Shown here: piece after piece, positions 9,245 through 17,117 of the stretch | How positions within the stretch are numbered: the first letter of the stretch is position 1 | How the letters are laid out: each line of letters opens with the position of its first letter | Assembly (NCBI GenBank): GCA_035536455.1 | Contig: DATLOC010000060.1 | Coordinates: forward strand, 55,619-119,618 | Direction: 5' to 3' | Origin: DASUNQ01 sp035536455 | GTDB lineage: Bacteria > Acidobacteriota > Thermoanaerobaculia > Multivoradales > UBA5704 | DNA length: 64,000 nt | Notes under the pieces: generated by a model | What the model saw: only the letters and a program-made list of their open reading frames with translations | The model's database searches: none | Told to the model about the DNA's origin: nothing | Program-made: the position numbers and the translations under genes

Positions 9245-10741
9245 GTGCTCGAGATCCTCAACGCCGACCTCACCCCCCTCGAGGACCTCGTCGTCCCCGG
9301 TCTCGAGGCCGGCCAGGACTCCGACGTCGTCGAGCTCGCCGTCCGCAACGCGACCGGTCAGGACGTCACCGACGCCCTCCTGGTGATCCAGGTCGAGCAC
9401 CCGACCATCGCGGGCAAGTACGTCTCGGCCGGCTTCCCGCCGCAAGACGAGCTCTGGGCCCGCGTCCGGCTCACCGGCCAGGACGCCACCGGCGCCCCGA
9501 CGCAGCAGAACCTCCTGACCGACTGGACCCCGATCGGCGCCTACGCCGCGCTCCACATTCCCAACATCCTCGCCGGCGGCATCCGCACGCTCGAGCTGAA
9601 GATGCGGCCGCCGTCCAACGCCTCGGTCGCCGGCTGGCGGTGGGCGCTCTCGACGATCGAGCTCGAGCACGCCCGCGCCGTCCCGGCGGCCCTGACCTTC
9701 CACCAGCGCGGGATCCTCACCGGCGTCGGCGACCCCGCCCGCTTCGGCCTGATCCGCGGCGGCGCCGTCACCGTCTCGGGCCCGGCCGACGACGAAGTGC
9801 ACGTCGCCGCGGCCACCTGGGAACACCGCGGCCGCATCCGCGGGAAGGTGGCCACCGACCACACCCTGAACCAACAGGACGGGGCGGCCGCTGCATTGGC
9901 CGCCGGAGAGGCCTACGAGGCCGTCCTGAGCCTTGGAGCCACCGGGGTGGTGGTGACCAAGGGCCTGAAGGCCGTGGCGCCTGTGAAGCCCGCGGTGCCC
10001 GCGGGCGAGGTCTTCCTGCGCTACGTCAAGGTCGTCTACAACGCGACGGGCTCGGAGATCGCCGCCGCCGACCTCTCCGGCACCACCCTCTACGACCGCC
10101 ACCTGGTCGAGGCCGGTGCCGCCCTCGAGGCCCTGGTTCACCCCGGCCAGGCACTCGGGGGCGGCACCTGGCGCTACTGGTCCACGCGGCAGTCGGTCCC
10201 CCTGGAGGACGACGCGGTCAACCTCCTCTGGCAGCTCGCCTCGGGTCTCCTCGAGGTGACCACCGACGACGTCCCGCCGGAGCTCACCGCCCTCGGCCCC
10301 TGGGCCGAGATCACCACCGCGGCCGGCGTGGTGACCGAGGTCAAAGACCTCCGCACCTACGCCGACGACACCGTCGTCCTCCACCTCCGCGGCGATCTCC
10401 CCGGCGCCGCCGGCGAGATCGTGAGCGCCCTCGTCGAGCACGAGCACCTGGCGCTCGAGCGGATCGTCGCCCGCCTCTCCGACAACGGCGGCGGCGCCAG
10501 CGACGAGACGGTGCTCGACCTCGAGATCAACGGCGCCACCGTCTACACCAGCTTCGCCACCGACGACCAGCGGCCGCAGTTCCCCTTCGACGCCGCGCCC
10601 GACGAGCTCGTCGCCGGCGACGGCTTCCACGAGCTCACCGACATCCGCCGCGGCGACGTCGTCGCCCTCCTCTCCGCCGCCCACCCCACCGGCGGCACCC
10701 CGGCCTGGGCCGAGGCCTACCTGATCTGCCGGAGGGCCTGA
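9245..10741 (+). CDS. Hypothetical phage tail/baseplate protein
   Basis: 498 residues from GTG 9245, 9 bases after the previous stop. The N-terminal half repeats beta-strand patterns with conserved Asn/Thr turns. The C-terminal part (DETVLDLEINGATVYTSF, residues 420-437) resembles surface-exposed beta domains of phage appendages. There are no transmembrane segments and no cysteine clusters. It is the last large structural gene before the lysis block; function beyond virion structure cannot be assigned. Confidence 0.5.
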   Translation: MLEILNADLTPLEDLVVPGLEAGQDSDVVELAVRNATGQDVTDALLVIQVEHPTIAGKYVSAGFPPQDELWARVRLTGQDATGAPTQQNLLTDWTPIGAYAALHIPNILAGGIRTLELKMRPPSNASVAGWRWALSTIELEHARAVPAALTFHQRGILTGVGDPARFGLIRGGAVTVSGPADDEVHVAAATWEHRGRIRGKVATDHTLNQQDGAAAALAAGEAYEAVLSLGATGVVVTKGLKAVAPVKPAVPAGEVFLRYVKVVYNATGSEIAAADLSGTTLYDRHLVEAGAALEALVHPGQALGGGTWRYWSTRQSVPLEDDAVNLLWQLASGLLEVTTDDVPPELTALGPWAEITTAAGVVTEVKDLRTYADDTVVLHLRGDLPGAAGEIVSALVEHEHLALERIVARLSDNGGGASDETVLDLEINGATVYTSFATDDQRPQFPFDAAPDELVAGDGFHELTDIRRGDVVALLSAAHPTGGTPAWAEAYLICRRA

Positions 10742-10746
10742 CGGCA

Positions 10747-11043
10747 ATGACTGAGCTTCTCGTGGCGGTGTTGACCGTCCTCATGTGGGTGCTGGGTGCG
10801 TTCCTGCTCGGCACCGTCGTGTTCACGCTCTATCTCTACCGCCATTCAACGCGGGCGCGGCACGTGCCGCCCGTCGCGCTCGGCTTCTCGATCACGGTGG
10901 GGATCGATCTCTTGAGAGCCTCGCTGGCGCAGATCCCGACCTGGGCGATGGCCACGAGGTGCCTGGGCTGGGCGCTGGTGCTCGTCGGGCTCCGCCGGCT
11001 CCTGATCGCGGCCGCCCCGCGGAAGAACGACCATGACGCCTGA
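10747..11043 (+). CDS. Small membrane protein, holin candidate
   Basis: 98 residues, ATG 10747 with GGAGG about 11 bases upstream. There is an N-terminal hydrophobic span (LLVAVLTVLMWVLGAFLLG and onward, residues 4-32), then a charged HSTRARH turn, a weaker hydrophobic middle and a third hydrophobic stretch (LGWALVLVGLRRLLIAA) before a basic tail ending PRKNDHDA. Size, topology and place directly before spanin-like and cell-wall hydrolase genes fit a holin, but holins have no universal motif. It overlaps the next gene by 11 bases. Confidence 0.5.
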   Translation: MTELLVAVLTVLMWVLGAFLLGTVVFTLYLYRHSTRARHVPPVALGFSITVGIDLLRASLAQIPTWAMATRCLGWALVLVGLRRLLIAAAPRKNDHDA

Positions 11044-11584
11044 AGGGATGCCGGTCTGGCTTTGGGCGCTCGTGACGGTCGTGGTGGCTCTGGTGGGGAG
11101 CGGCGCCGCCGCGGCTCTTGTGAACCGCAAGCACAGCGCGCTGGCTGCGAAGGCGACGGCCGCCCAGGCAGGTGCAGAGGCCGCCCGCACCGAAGCCGAG
11201 ACCTACAGCAGGCGCGCCCACGACCTCATGGATATCGCGCAGAAGGCGGCGGAAGATGCAATCGCCAAGGCGCAACTGATCGCGGGTAAGACCCTCGAGC
11301 TCTCCGAGGCCCGCCACCAGTTGGCGATCGCCGACTCCACCATCAACCAGGCGCGCGCGGATCTGGGGCACGCGAAGGACGAGGTCGCGCACGCTCTTGC
11401 AACCCTCTCGCTGCGGGATAACGAGATCGCGAAGCTCAACCAGCATGTGACCGACTGCAACGCACGCCTCAAGGAGCTCGAGGAGCAGGCCGGCAGGCTG
11501 CGGGGCCGGGTGGCCTCCCTCGAAGCAACGCGCACCGTGAACGAAGACCAGCAACGCCAACCTCCCATGGAGACACCCGAATGA
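11033..11584 (+). CDS. Rz-like inner-membrane spanin candidate
   Basis: 183 residues: one N-terminal membrane span (VWLWALVTVVVALVGSGAAAALV, residues 7-29) followed by an uninterrupted coiled coil of about 140 residues. A single membrane anchor with a long periplasmic coiled coil, next to a hydrolase gene, is the architecture of i-spanins, which fuse inner and outer membranes at the end of lysis. A lipoprotein partner (Rz1-like) with a clear lipobox is not seen nested in or right after the gene. A phage-encoded membrane coiled-coil protein of other function is possible. Confidence 0.45.
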   Translation: MTPEGMPVWLWALVTVVVALVGSGAAAALVNRKHSALAAKATAAQAGAEAARTEAETYSRRAHDLMDIAQKAAEDAIAKAQLIAGKTLELSEARHQLAIADSTINQARADLGHAKDEVAHALATLSLRDNEIAKLNQHVTDCNARLKELEEQAGRLRGRVASLEATRTVNEDQQRQPPMETPE

Positions 11585-12123
11585 AACTCATGCCCCACTT
11601 CCTCGCCCTGCTGCTCCTCCTCGCCGTCCCGCTGGCCGCCGAGGAGCCCCCCACGGTCCGCGCCTTCCGCGGCTCCATCCTCCCGCTCAACGAATGGCGG
11701 CTCGGCCCCGAGTGGGCGAAGCCGGCGGCGCTGGTGACCGAAACGGCGCCCGCGGCCGCGGCGGAGGATCCCGATCTCCCGTCGCGGATGTCCGCGGCCT
11801 TGCTCTGCAGCCGCGAGGGCTCCTGCGAGCCCGCCGGCGCCTTCTCCATCATGCGCAAGCAGAGCAAGCTGATGCCGCAGCGCTTCCTCACCGTCGACGC
11901 CCTGGTGGGCGAAGACAAGATGGGATTGGCGCTGCTCCTCGAGCTCTTCGCCAACCGCGGCGAGGACAGCAAGATCCCCCGCATCTTCCTCGGGCCGGCG
12001 TTCGCCGGCGACTTCAACTGGACCGAGCTCGGCGGCTTGGTCGCCGGCGACGAGGAGACCGGCGAGGAGCCCAGGCCCAAGCGTGCCTGGGAGATCTTCG
12101 GCCTCCTCTCCATGAGGTTCTGA
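11581..12123 (+). CDS. Secreted protein of lysis block, unknown function
   Basis: 180 residues, ATGA overlap with the preceding gene. Residues 1-20 (MKLMPHFLALLLLLAVPLAA) are a Sec signal peptide with cleavage before EEPP; there is no lipobox cysteine. The mature part has two cysteines (LLCSREGSCEP) about 10 residues apart and an acidic C-terminal third. No enzyme motif is seen. Its location between the spanin-like gene and the cell wall hydrolase suggests a periplasmic role in lysis, perhaps as the outer partner of the spanin-like protein. This is inference only. Confidence 0.5.
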   Translation: MKLMPHFLALLLLLAVPLAAEEPPTVRAFRGSILPLNEWRLGPEWAKPAALVTETAPAAAAEDPDLPSRMSAALLCSREGSCEPAGAFSIMRKQSKLMPQRFLTVDALVGEDKMGLALLLELFANRGEDSKIPRIFLGPAFAGDFNWTELGGLVAGDEETGEEPRPKRAWEIFGLLSMRF

Positions 12124-12125
12124 CG

Positions 12126-12605
12126 GTGGGCGGCATGAAGCGCACCGAAGCCGACTGGCTCGGCCTGACGATCCGCAGCGAGAGCGACCAGCCGCACGAG
12201 TGGCTGCCGATCGGCTGGACCATCCGCAACCGCGTCCTCACCGGCCGCTACGGCAACTTCTACGAGGCGGTCGTCCTGTCGAGGAAGCAGTTCTCCTACT
12301 TCAACCAGTTCGCCGCCCTGGTCGGCGACCACGAAGCCCTCTTCGAGGCCGCCCTGAAGGGCTACGCCGGCGACATGGTCGGCTGGGCCGAGAACAACCT
12401 CGACAAGGCCACCGCCTGCGCCCGCGAGCTCATGGCGGCGCCGCGCTGGCACGCCCCCTTCGGCACCGATGTCATGCACTACTACTCACCGATCAGCATG
12501 GTGCCGAAGAACGCGAAGCCGCCGTGGCTGCGGCAGGCGAAGCTCCTGCTGATCCCTTCCGGGATCGACCCGCAGCGCTTCGTCTTCGCCGCGGGCGTGC
12601 CGTAG
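12126..12605 (+). CDS. SleB-type cell wall hydrolase (endolysin)
   Basis: 159 residues from GTG 12126 (GAGG 8 bases upstream; ATG 12135 is the alternative). The segment IGWTIRNRVLTGRYGNFYEAVVLSRKQFSYFNQF (residues 27-60, core WTIRNRV and QFSYFN) is the signature of the Hydrolase_2/SleB family, peptidoglycan hydrolases in which Glu and these aromatic motifs form the active cleft. The C-terminal part includes FGTDVMHYYSP, where SleB relatives carry A-x-H-Y-(Y/F). There is no signal peptide, so release through a holin is expected. This is the most likely endolysin of the prophage. Confidence 0.8.
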   Translation: MGGMKRTEADWLGLTIRSESDQPHEWLPIGWTIRNRVLTGRYGNFYEAVVLSRKQFSYFNQFAALVGDHEALFEAALKGYAGDMVGWAENNLDKATACARELMAAPRWHAPFGTDVMHYYSPISMVPKNAKPPWLRQAKLLLIPSGIDPQRFVFAAGVP

Positions 12606-12620
12606 CCGAGAGGAACCGCC

Positions 12621-12995
12621 ATGGAAGTCGAGATCAACCTGCAGACCGTGCTGGGGGCGATCGTCGCCACGGTGCTGTCGCCCTTCATCACCCAGCTGGC
12701 GAAGCGCTGGAAGTGGGCCGATCGCCTCGCCACCGCCGTGAACGCCGGCGTGGCGATGTGCCTTTTCGTCATCGCCTGGGCCGTCACCACCGGCGGCGAC
12801 TCCGAGCAGCTTCCGGTGTGGATGATGGCCGGCCTCGGCGGCGGCCACCTGAGCACCGTCGGCTACAACGTCACCAAGCAGGCGCGGGTGGCCACGGCGG
12901 CGCCGCCGCGGCGCCCGCGCCGGAAGCGCGCGGCGCGAAAGGCGCCGGCGGCCGCCAAGGCGCGGCCGCGGCGGCGCCCGAAGCGCCGGGCCTAG
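12621..12995 (+). CDS. Small membrane protein with basic tail, second holin candidate
   Basis: 124 residues. Two hydrophobic segments (TVLGAIVATVLSPFITQLA, residues 9-27, and AGVAMCLFVIAWAVTT, residues 42-57) and a weak third precede a C-terminal tail of about 35 residues made nearly only of Arg, Lys, Ala and Pro. Membrane spans followed by a strongly basic cytoplasmic end are typical of class I/II holins. With the earlier 98-residue membrane protein, this makes two candidates for holin and anti-holin. The gene meets the next one tail to tail with a 4-base overlap. Confidence 0.55.
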   Translation: MEVEINLQTVLGAIVATVLSPFITQLAKRWKWADRLATAVNAGVAMCLFVIAWAVTTGGDSEQLPVWMMAGLGGGHLSTVGYNVTKQARVATAAPPRRPRRKRAARKAPAAAKARPRRRPKRRA

Positions 12996-13183
12996 AGCTG
13001 CCAGTCTTCGAGGGTGAGGTCGATCAGGTCCTGCTCCGCTTTCTCGAGGACCTCTAGCGCGCCCTCGAGGCCGATCTCCTCGCCGATCGAGCAGAGGAGG
13101 TCGACGATCAAGGGGCGATCGCCGAAGCCGGCGCGGGCGGCGTCGAGGAGGACTGCTCGTTCTTCGGGGGCCAAGCGCGGCAT
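12992..13183 (-). CDS. Small acidic hypothetical protein
   Basis: 63 residues, MPRLAPEERAVLLDAARAGF and onward, acidic C-terminal half (LEVLEKAEQDLIDLTLEDWQL). It lies 5 bases downstream of the lipoprotein gene on the same strand, with AGG 8 bases before its ATG, so the two could form a small operon. Balanced composition and lack of the Arg/Ser/Pro bias of shadow frames support it as real. No family is recognised. Confidence 0.45.
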   Translation of the reverse strand: MPRLAPEERAVLLDAARAGFGDRPLIVDLLCSIGEEIGLEGALEVLEKAEQDLIDLTLEDWQL

Positions 13184-13188
13184 TCGAG

Positions 13189-14199
13189 CTACCTGGGTTT
13201 GACGTTCGCCCTGACGCTAACCACTTGCGCGACAACGGAGCTCGGAATCATTGCCTCGCCGGTGAAGGTTCCTTGCATTCCAGGCCCCAAACTGAGCCGC
13301 GTTCCGTAGTCAGTGCTCACTACGATGCCCCGTCCGTCGAGCCATTCGATTTCCACGTTGAAGGTCACAGGCACGGCCTCGGCGTTGGCGACGACAAGCT
13401 GCCAGGCGTAGCGGGTACCGAAGTTGGTGGTGTCGGTCGCTTTGGACGAGACAGCGACCATTCGCAAATCCGGCAGCCGGCCTGATGTTCCCGCCGCCGG
13501 GTGCGGCACCTCGAGGCTAATGGGCGGAGGTAGCGACCGCGCCACCGGCGGCCGGCGGCTTGGCGCCCGTGGTGGCGAACCAAGGATATAGGAAGGGTCG
13601 GTGAGCTTGTCGGCTTCCGCAGAGGCTCCTTCCACGGCCATCTCGTCGAGCTCGAAATACTTTCGCGCGCCGGAGACTCCATACCTCTCCGCGGTAATTG
13701 TGTCTACCAGGTCTGCACCAGCCGAGATCGCAACTGCGCTTATAAGGCCCCCGAGTTCCCGACGAAGGCACGCACCGCCCATGTGTTCTGAAGTTCTCAG
13801 CAGGCCCCCGACTGCATCCGCGACGTGGGGATCTGGGGGTGTCGAGATGCCCTGCCTTGCGTCGAAAACAGCGACCAGCAGTTCGTTGCAGATGGCCCGG
13901 TCGTGCCCGAAGGGCTGCTCGACCGCCCGCTGAAGAGCTTGCGCAACTCGCCGAGCATGCGGCGCGTAGACATCGTGGTACCAAGAACGCATCTGATCCT
14001 CGAAGCCAACGGCTCTTGGCGCCGGGGCAGCTGCCGCGGGAAGCTGCGCGAGCGGCAGCCCCTTCTCAGGTCCGGGTGCTGCGGCCGCCGCGCTTGCACC
14101 CGGCGGGGCCTCTGCCTCGGCTCCCCCGGCTTGCTTCGGTTCCCCGCCGCAGCCAGCAGCCGTTCCAAGTGCACAGATGAGAAGCAACCACTTTGGCAC
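13189..14199 (-). CDS. Prophage-encoded lipoprotein (moron)
   Basis: 336 residues from GTG 14199. Residues 1-17 (MPKWLLLICALGTAAGC) form a lipoprotein signal with Cys17 as the probable lipid anchor. A longer reading from GTG 14226 or further upstream would bury this signal, so the short start is preferred. The mature chain has an Ala/Pro-rich linker, a helical middle with several cysteines (residues 75-180) and a beta-type C-terminal domain (residues 235-335; ATDTTNFGTRYAWQLVVANA) resembling an immunoglobulin-like fold. The gene opposes the late genes and is lower in G+C than its neighbours, as expected for a moron expressed from the prophage. Function unknown. Confidence 0.65.
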   Translation of the reverse strand: MPKWLLLICALGTAAGCGGEPKQAGGAEAEAPPGASAAAAAPGPEKGLPLAQLPAAAAPAPRAVGFEDQMRSWYHDVYAPHARRVAQALQRAVEQPFGHDRAICNELLVAVFDARQGISTPPDPHVADAVGGLLRTSEHMGGACLRRELGGLISAVAISAGADLVDTITAERYGVSGARKYFELDEMAVEGASAEADKLTDPSYILGSPPRAPSRRPPVARSLPPPISLEVPHPAAGTSGRLPDLRMVAVSSKATDTTNFGTRYAWQLVVANAEAVPVTFNVEIEWLDGRGIVVSTDYGTRLSLGPGMQGTFTGEAMIPSSVVAQVVSVRANVKPR

Positions 14200-14293
14200 G
14201 CTCGGTCTGTTCCTACCGTGCGACACTTCAGTTCCAGCGGGCCGCGTGCTCGCACCGGGCGCCTCCGGACCCGCCAAAGAGAGGCTCACCACC

Positions 14294-14455
14294 ATGCGTC
14301 GGATGCTGATCTTCCTGGGGCTATGGAGCATGCTGCTGTTCGTGGGGATGCAGGCGGAGAAGTCCCCGCGCCCTGAGCCGGGCGGGCCGGCAAGTGTCTA
14401 CGAGGCCAACGGCGGCTGCACCGATCCTTTCGGGGCACCGCGCCCGTGCTCCTAG
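14294..14455 (+). CDS. Short secreted or membrane peptide
   Basis: 53 residues, ATG 14294 with AGAGAGG 9 bases upstream. Residues 1-20 (MRRMLIFLGLWSMLLFVGMQ) are a signal or membrane span. The remaining 33 residues are Pro/Gly-rich with two cysteines (GGCTDPFGAPRPCS). It is divergent from the lipoprotein gene and could share its regulatory region. No family is recognised; small size keeps confidence moderate. Confidence 0.5.
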   Translation: MRRMLIFLGLWSMLLFVGMQAEKSPRPEPGGPASVYEANGGCTDPFGAPRPCS

Positions 14456-14482
14456 CATTCCGTAAGTAACGGGCTTTGTGGT

Positions 14483-15625
14483 ATGGTCCAGGGCGACGTC
14501 GAGACCAATCGAGTGAGCGCTTCCCTGAACACCGGCGCCGCCCTGGATTCTCTTTTCGACACCCGCACGCCCGCGCGCGTTCTTCTCGCGCGCAACTCCC
14601 CGCGCCTGGCCCGGCCCGAGTACTGCGCGGCGCTGCTCGCATCGTCGTGGGCGCTGCGCTACGAGGACCCTGAGGAAAGCGCGCTGCAAAGCGAGTGTGC
14701 CTTCGCTATTGCGCAGCGCGTCGGGGAACCGCCGCTTCTGTCGCGTGCTTCCGCAGATCTCGGGAATGCCCGCCGACGGTTCGGCCGATGGTCCGAGGCC
14801 GCGCGGCTCTTCGTTGCCGCGGCGCGCCTTGTCCCTGGCGACGCAGCAGCGCTGGCGCGCATCGAGTCCTTCCGGGCCGCTCTGTACAGTGCGCGGCGCC
14901 AGTGGCCAGCGGCGCATGCCGCCGTCGGGCGGTCGGCCATCCTTTACGAGCGCGCCGGGGATCACTGGGGCCGCCGAGCAGCCGTCATCCAGTGCGGGAT
15001 CTGCTACGTTGAGCAGGGTGAACCCGAGCGCGCCATTCCCCTCCTCTTCACCACCGCCAATGCACTCGCGGGCACACCCGAGCGAGATCTGCTCCGCTTC
15101 GCGCTCCAGCCGCTCCTCTGGGCGCTGGTCGACGCCGGCGAGGCGAAGCGCGCGCACCGCTGGTACCGGATGGCCCTGCCGGTTTTTGCGGGCGGGGGAG
15201 CGCACTACCGCCTCAAGGTTTCTTGGCTCCTCGGCAGAATTCTCGCTGCCGAAGGCGCCCATGCGGAGGCGGCCGCCGAGCTCGAAACCGTGCGCCTTCG
15301 GTGCGCAGAAGCCGGGCTGATTCAGGAAGCTGCGCTCGCGGGCTTGGACCTGGCCGTTGCCCACGCCGAGCTGCTCGACCGCGCGGCGCTCCGCCGCGTG
15401 CTTCTGGAGATCCGCCCACTGCTCAGGGCGCTCCGGTGCAGCCGCGAATCGCTGGCCGTCAAGATACTTGAGCCGGCCGCGGCAGAGCCCTCGATTATCC
15501 TTTTGCGCGAAGCCGCCCGCCTCATCCACGCGCTACCCTCGCACCGCCCAACTAGGCGGTTAGCCTCCGCCGCCGTTTCCGCGGCGCCGGGGCTCGGCAG
15601 TGGGCGCGTCGTGCCTCTTCGCTAG
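14483..15625 (+). CDS. TPR-repeat protein
   Basis: 380 residues, ATG 14483. It is built of helical pairs with TPR spacing: small residues at turn positions and segments such as RRFGRWSEAARLFVAAARLVP (residues 97-117), AALYSARRQWPAAHAAVGRSA and CYVEQGEPERAIPLLFTTA. There is no signal peptide, so it is cytoplasmic. TPR proteins bind partner proteins. Its 3' end overlaps the oppositely transcribed repressor gene by 66 bases, so expression of one would interfere with the other. Possible roles are repressor antagonist, abortive-infection sensor or moron scaffold; none is shown. Confidence 0.65.
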   Translation: MVQGDVETNRVSASLNTGAALDSLFDTRTPARVLLARNSPRLARPEYCAALLASSWALRYEDPEESALQSECAFAIAQRVGEPPLLSRASADLGNARRRFGRWSEAARLFVAAARLVPGDAAALARIESFRAALYSARRQWPAAHAAVGRSAILYERAGDHWGRRAAVIQCGICYVEQGEPERAIPLLFTTANALAGTPERDLLRFALQPLLWALVDAGEAKRAHRWYRMALPVFAGGGAHYRLKVSWLLGRILAAEGAHAEAAAELETVRLRCAEAGLIQEAALAGLDLAVAHAELLDRAALRRVLLEIRPLLRALRCSRESLAVKILEPAAAEPSIILLREAARLIHALPSHRPTRRLASAAVSAAPGLGSGRVVPLR

Positions 15626-15967
15626 CTCCGCGTCGAGCGCCGCCGGAAGTTGCGCGGCGAGTTCCGTGCGCACTGCCGTTTCCAGCATGCGCTCCATCTC
15701 TTCGTCCTCAAAGCCGAGTGTTCTAGGGGAGTCGGAGCTTCCGCCAGACTGCACTTCCTCGAGGATTTCCGCCAGCTCGCGAAGGCTGGCCTTGTAGCCA
15801 TCCAGCAGCCGCTCCAAAGTAGGTATCGCTGGAGCGGTAGCACTGGTCTCGTAGCGGCTTATGTTGCCGTCGTCGATCCCGGTCGCAGCTTCCGCTTGCG
15901 GCTGACTGAGCCTGCGTCTTTTCCGAAGACGAGCAAGTGCCTCGCCGAGCCCCTCTAGGGCGGTCAC
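15560..15967 (-). CDS. XRE-family phage repressor (CI-like)
   Basis: 135 residues from GTG 15967. A helix-turn-helix of the XRE type lies in residues 7-60: LARLRKRRRLSQPQAEAATG then IDDGNISRYETSATAPAIPTL. The C-terminal half is helical and acidic and would mediate oligomerisation; there is no LexA-like peptidase domain, so it is not a RecA-cleaved CI. The frame is open further upstream to 16219, but that region is the divergent control region. It sits head to head with a Cro-like gene across a palindrome at 16022-16033, the standard layout of a lysogeny switch. It overlaps the convergent TPR gene. Confidence 0.75.
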   Translation of the reverse strand: MTALEGLGEALARLRKRRRLSQPQAEAATGIDDGNISRYETSATAPAIPTLERLLDGYKASLRELAEILEEVQSGGSSDSPRTLGFEDEEMERMLETAVRTELAAQLPAALDAELAKRHDAPTAEPRRRGNGGGG

Positions 15968-16021
15968 GTCACCAAGTTTAGTTGGCGTACCCAAAGGGCG
16001 CCAGCCTATAGCAAACGGTCT

Positions 16022-16033
16022 ATCTACGTAGAT
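16022..16033. promoter_or_regulatory. Palindromic operator candidate of lysogeny switch
   Basis: ATCTACGTAGAT is a perfect 12-base palindrome in the gap between the divergent repressor (start 15967) and Cro-like gene (start 16085), 16 bases upstream of the -35 element of the rightward promoter. It stands out in an AT-richer stretch. Likely binding site of the XRE repressor and/or Cro-like protein. Only one perfect copy is seen. Confidence 0.5.
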
Positions 16034-16048
16034 TTCGCCGGAAACCCC

Positions 16049-16078
16049 TTGACAGTACGTTGGAACCGCCAGTAGTCT
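16049..16078 (+). promoter_or_regulatory. Rightward early promoter, probably leaderless transcript
   Basis: TTGACA at 16049-16054 is a consensus -35. After an 18-base spacer, TAGTCT at 16073-16078 serves as a weak -10. Transcription would begin about base 16085, which is the A of the Cro-like ATG, so the mRNA would have no leader and no ribosome site. No Shine-Dalgarno sequence is visible before that ATG, which agrees. It drives the early operon. Confidence 0.55.
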
Positions 16079-16084
16079 CTGTCC

Positions 16085-16381
16085 ATGCCAACGGAACAGA
16101 ACGGGGCGTTGCAAGCGAGCGCTGTACCTGCCCGCTTCCGCCTCCGCCGGTACATCTTCGAGGTTGCCGCCCTCAAGTTGTGGCAGGCGGCGGGTCGGCT
16201 CGAAGTCACTCCCGGCCACCTGTCGAACGTCATCGCCGGGCGGGATCCCGTGAGCCTTGCGCTTGCGGCACGCATCGAGCGCTGGACGAACGGCGAAATA
16301 CCGGCTGTCGACTGGGTGCCGCCACCCAGGTCGAGGAGCTCCTTGGTCGGCGCTGGCGTTGACGAGAAGGAGCTCGGGTGA
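16085..16381 (+). CDS. Cro/YdaS-like DNA-binding protein
   Basis: 98 residues. Residues 27-75 (LKLWQAAGRLEVTPGHLSNV then IAGRDPVSLALAARIERW) form a helix-turn-helix with the recognition helix in TPGHLSNV, like the Cro/YdaS family. First gene of the rightward early operon, divergent from the repressor. It would bind the intergenic operators and turn the repressor gene down. Start ATG 16085 coincides with the predicted transcription start. A GTGA overlap links it to the next gene. Confidence 0.65.
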   Translation: MPTEQNGALQASAVPARFRLRRYIFEVAALKLWQAAGRLEVTPGHLSNVIAGRDPVSLALAARIERWTNGEIPAVDWVPPPRSRSSLVGAGVDEKELG

Positions 16382-16737
16382 CGACCCCCGCCGAGACCAG
16401 CGAGTGCCAGGAGCTCGTGCTCCAGCTGCTCGGCGTCTTCCACAAGCTCGACGCGCCCACGGTGTGGCTGATCAACATCAACCTCTTCGCCTCGTGCGTG
16501 GGGGTCGAACCCGCGGACGTGAAGCTCGACGTCGCCGCCGGCGGCGCGCGAGCGGCGCGCTGGCCGGCCTTCGCGCGCAACGCTGAGGGCATCTGGCTCG
16601 CGACCCGCGACGACCTCTTCGCCTGGTACACCAGCAACTTCCAGCCGGTCTGCCCTTGCGATGAGCTCGAGCTGGAGATCTATGCGCCGCCAGCGGCGGC
16701 CGCGGGCCTGCCCGCCCGCTACGGAGCCCACCCATGA
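16378..16737 (+). CDS. Hypothetical early phage protein
   Basis: 119 residues, GTG 16378 in a 4-base overlap with the Cro-like gene. Soluble, mixed helix and strand, with two short Cys groups (SECQEL; CPCDELELEIY). No known domain. Early-operon position implies expression soon after induction; regulatory or anti-host roles are common there, but nothing here shows one. Confidence 0.5.
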   Translation: MTTPAETSECQELVLQLLGVFHKLDAPTVWLININLFASCVGVEPADVKLDVAAGGARAARWPAFARNAEGIWLATRDDLFAWYTSNFQPVCPCDELELEIYAPPAAAAGLPARYGAHP

Positions 16738-17117
16738 AGCTCTTCGACCTGGCCACGGGCCTCGCCCTCGGCTTCTCCGCGGGCCTCCTCTGCCGCGACG
16801 TCGCGCGGCTCATCACCCACTACTGGCCGCGCCGCCGCGAGCTCCTGGCCGCCTACCTGCAGCAGCGGCGCCTACGCCGCGGCAGCGGTGGCCCGCAGCC
16901 GCCGGGGCCGGTCGTCTGCGGCGCCCTCCCGCCGATCGGCGACGTGCCGTGCGGCATGCCGTTCACGCCGGTCGGTAGCGGCGAGCACTACTCCGAGTTC
17001 CGCTGCAGCGCCGGCCACCGGTGGAGATGGTACGGGCCGCACGCGTCCGTCCAGCGCGCCAACACCTGGCAGCTCTTCCCGGACAGCAGTCAGGCAGAGC
17101 AGGCGATGGCGCGGTGA
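16734..17117 (+). CDS. Membrane-anchored zinc-ribbon-like protein
   Basis: 127 residues, ATGA overlap with the previous gene. A weak N-terminal hydrophobic segment (LATGLALGFSAGLLC, residues 6-20) is followed by a basic region. Cysteines at VVCGALPP, VPCGMPF and FRCSAGHRW (residues 61-100) plus His form a possible zinc ribbon with nucleic-acid or structural role. Family not recognised. Confidence 0.5.
   Translation: MKLFDLATGLALGFSAGLLCRDVARLITHYWPRRRELLAAYLQQRRLRRGSGGPQPPGPVVCGALPPIGDVPCGMPFTPVGSGEHYSEFRCSAGHRWRWYGPHASVQRANTWQLFPDSSQAEQAMAR

Noticed and set aside
8447..10747. 766-residue open frame on the minus strand
   Set aside because: It mirrors the codon pattern of real plus-strand tail genes, has Gly/Glu/Val bias and no family likeness, so it is a GC-driven shadow.
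13014..13202. 62-residue plus-strand frame
   Set aside because: Ser/Arg-biased and antisense to the better-supported 63-residue minus-strand gene.
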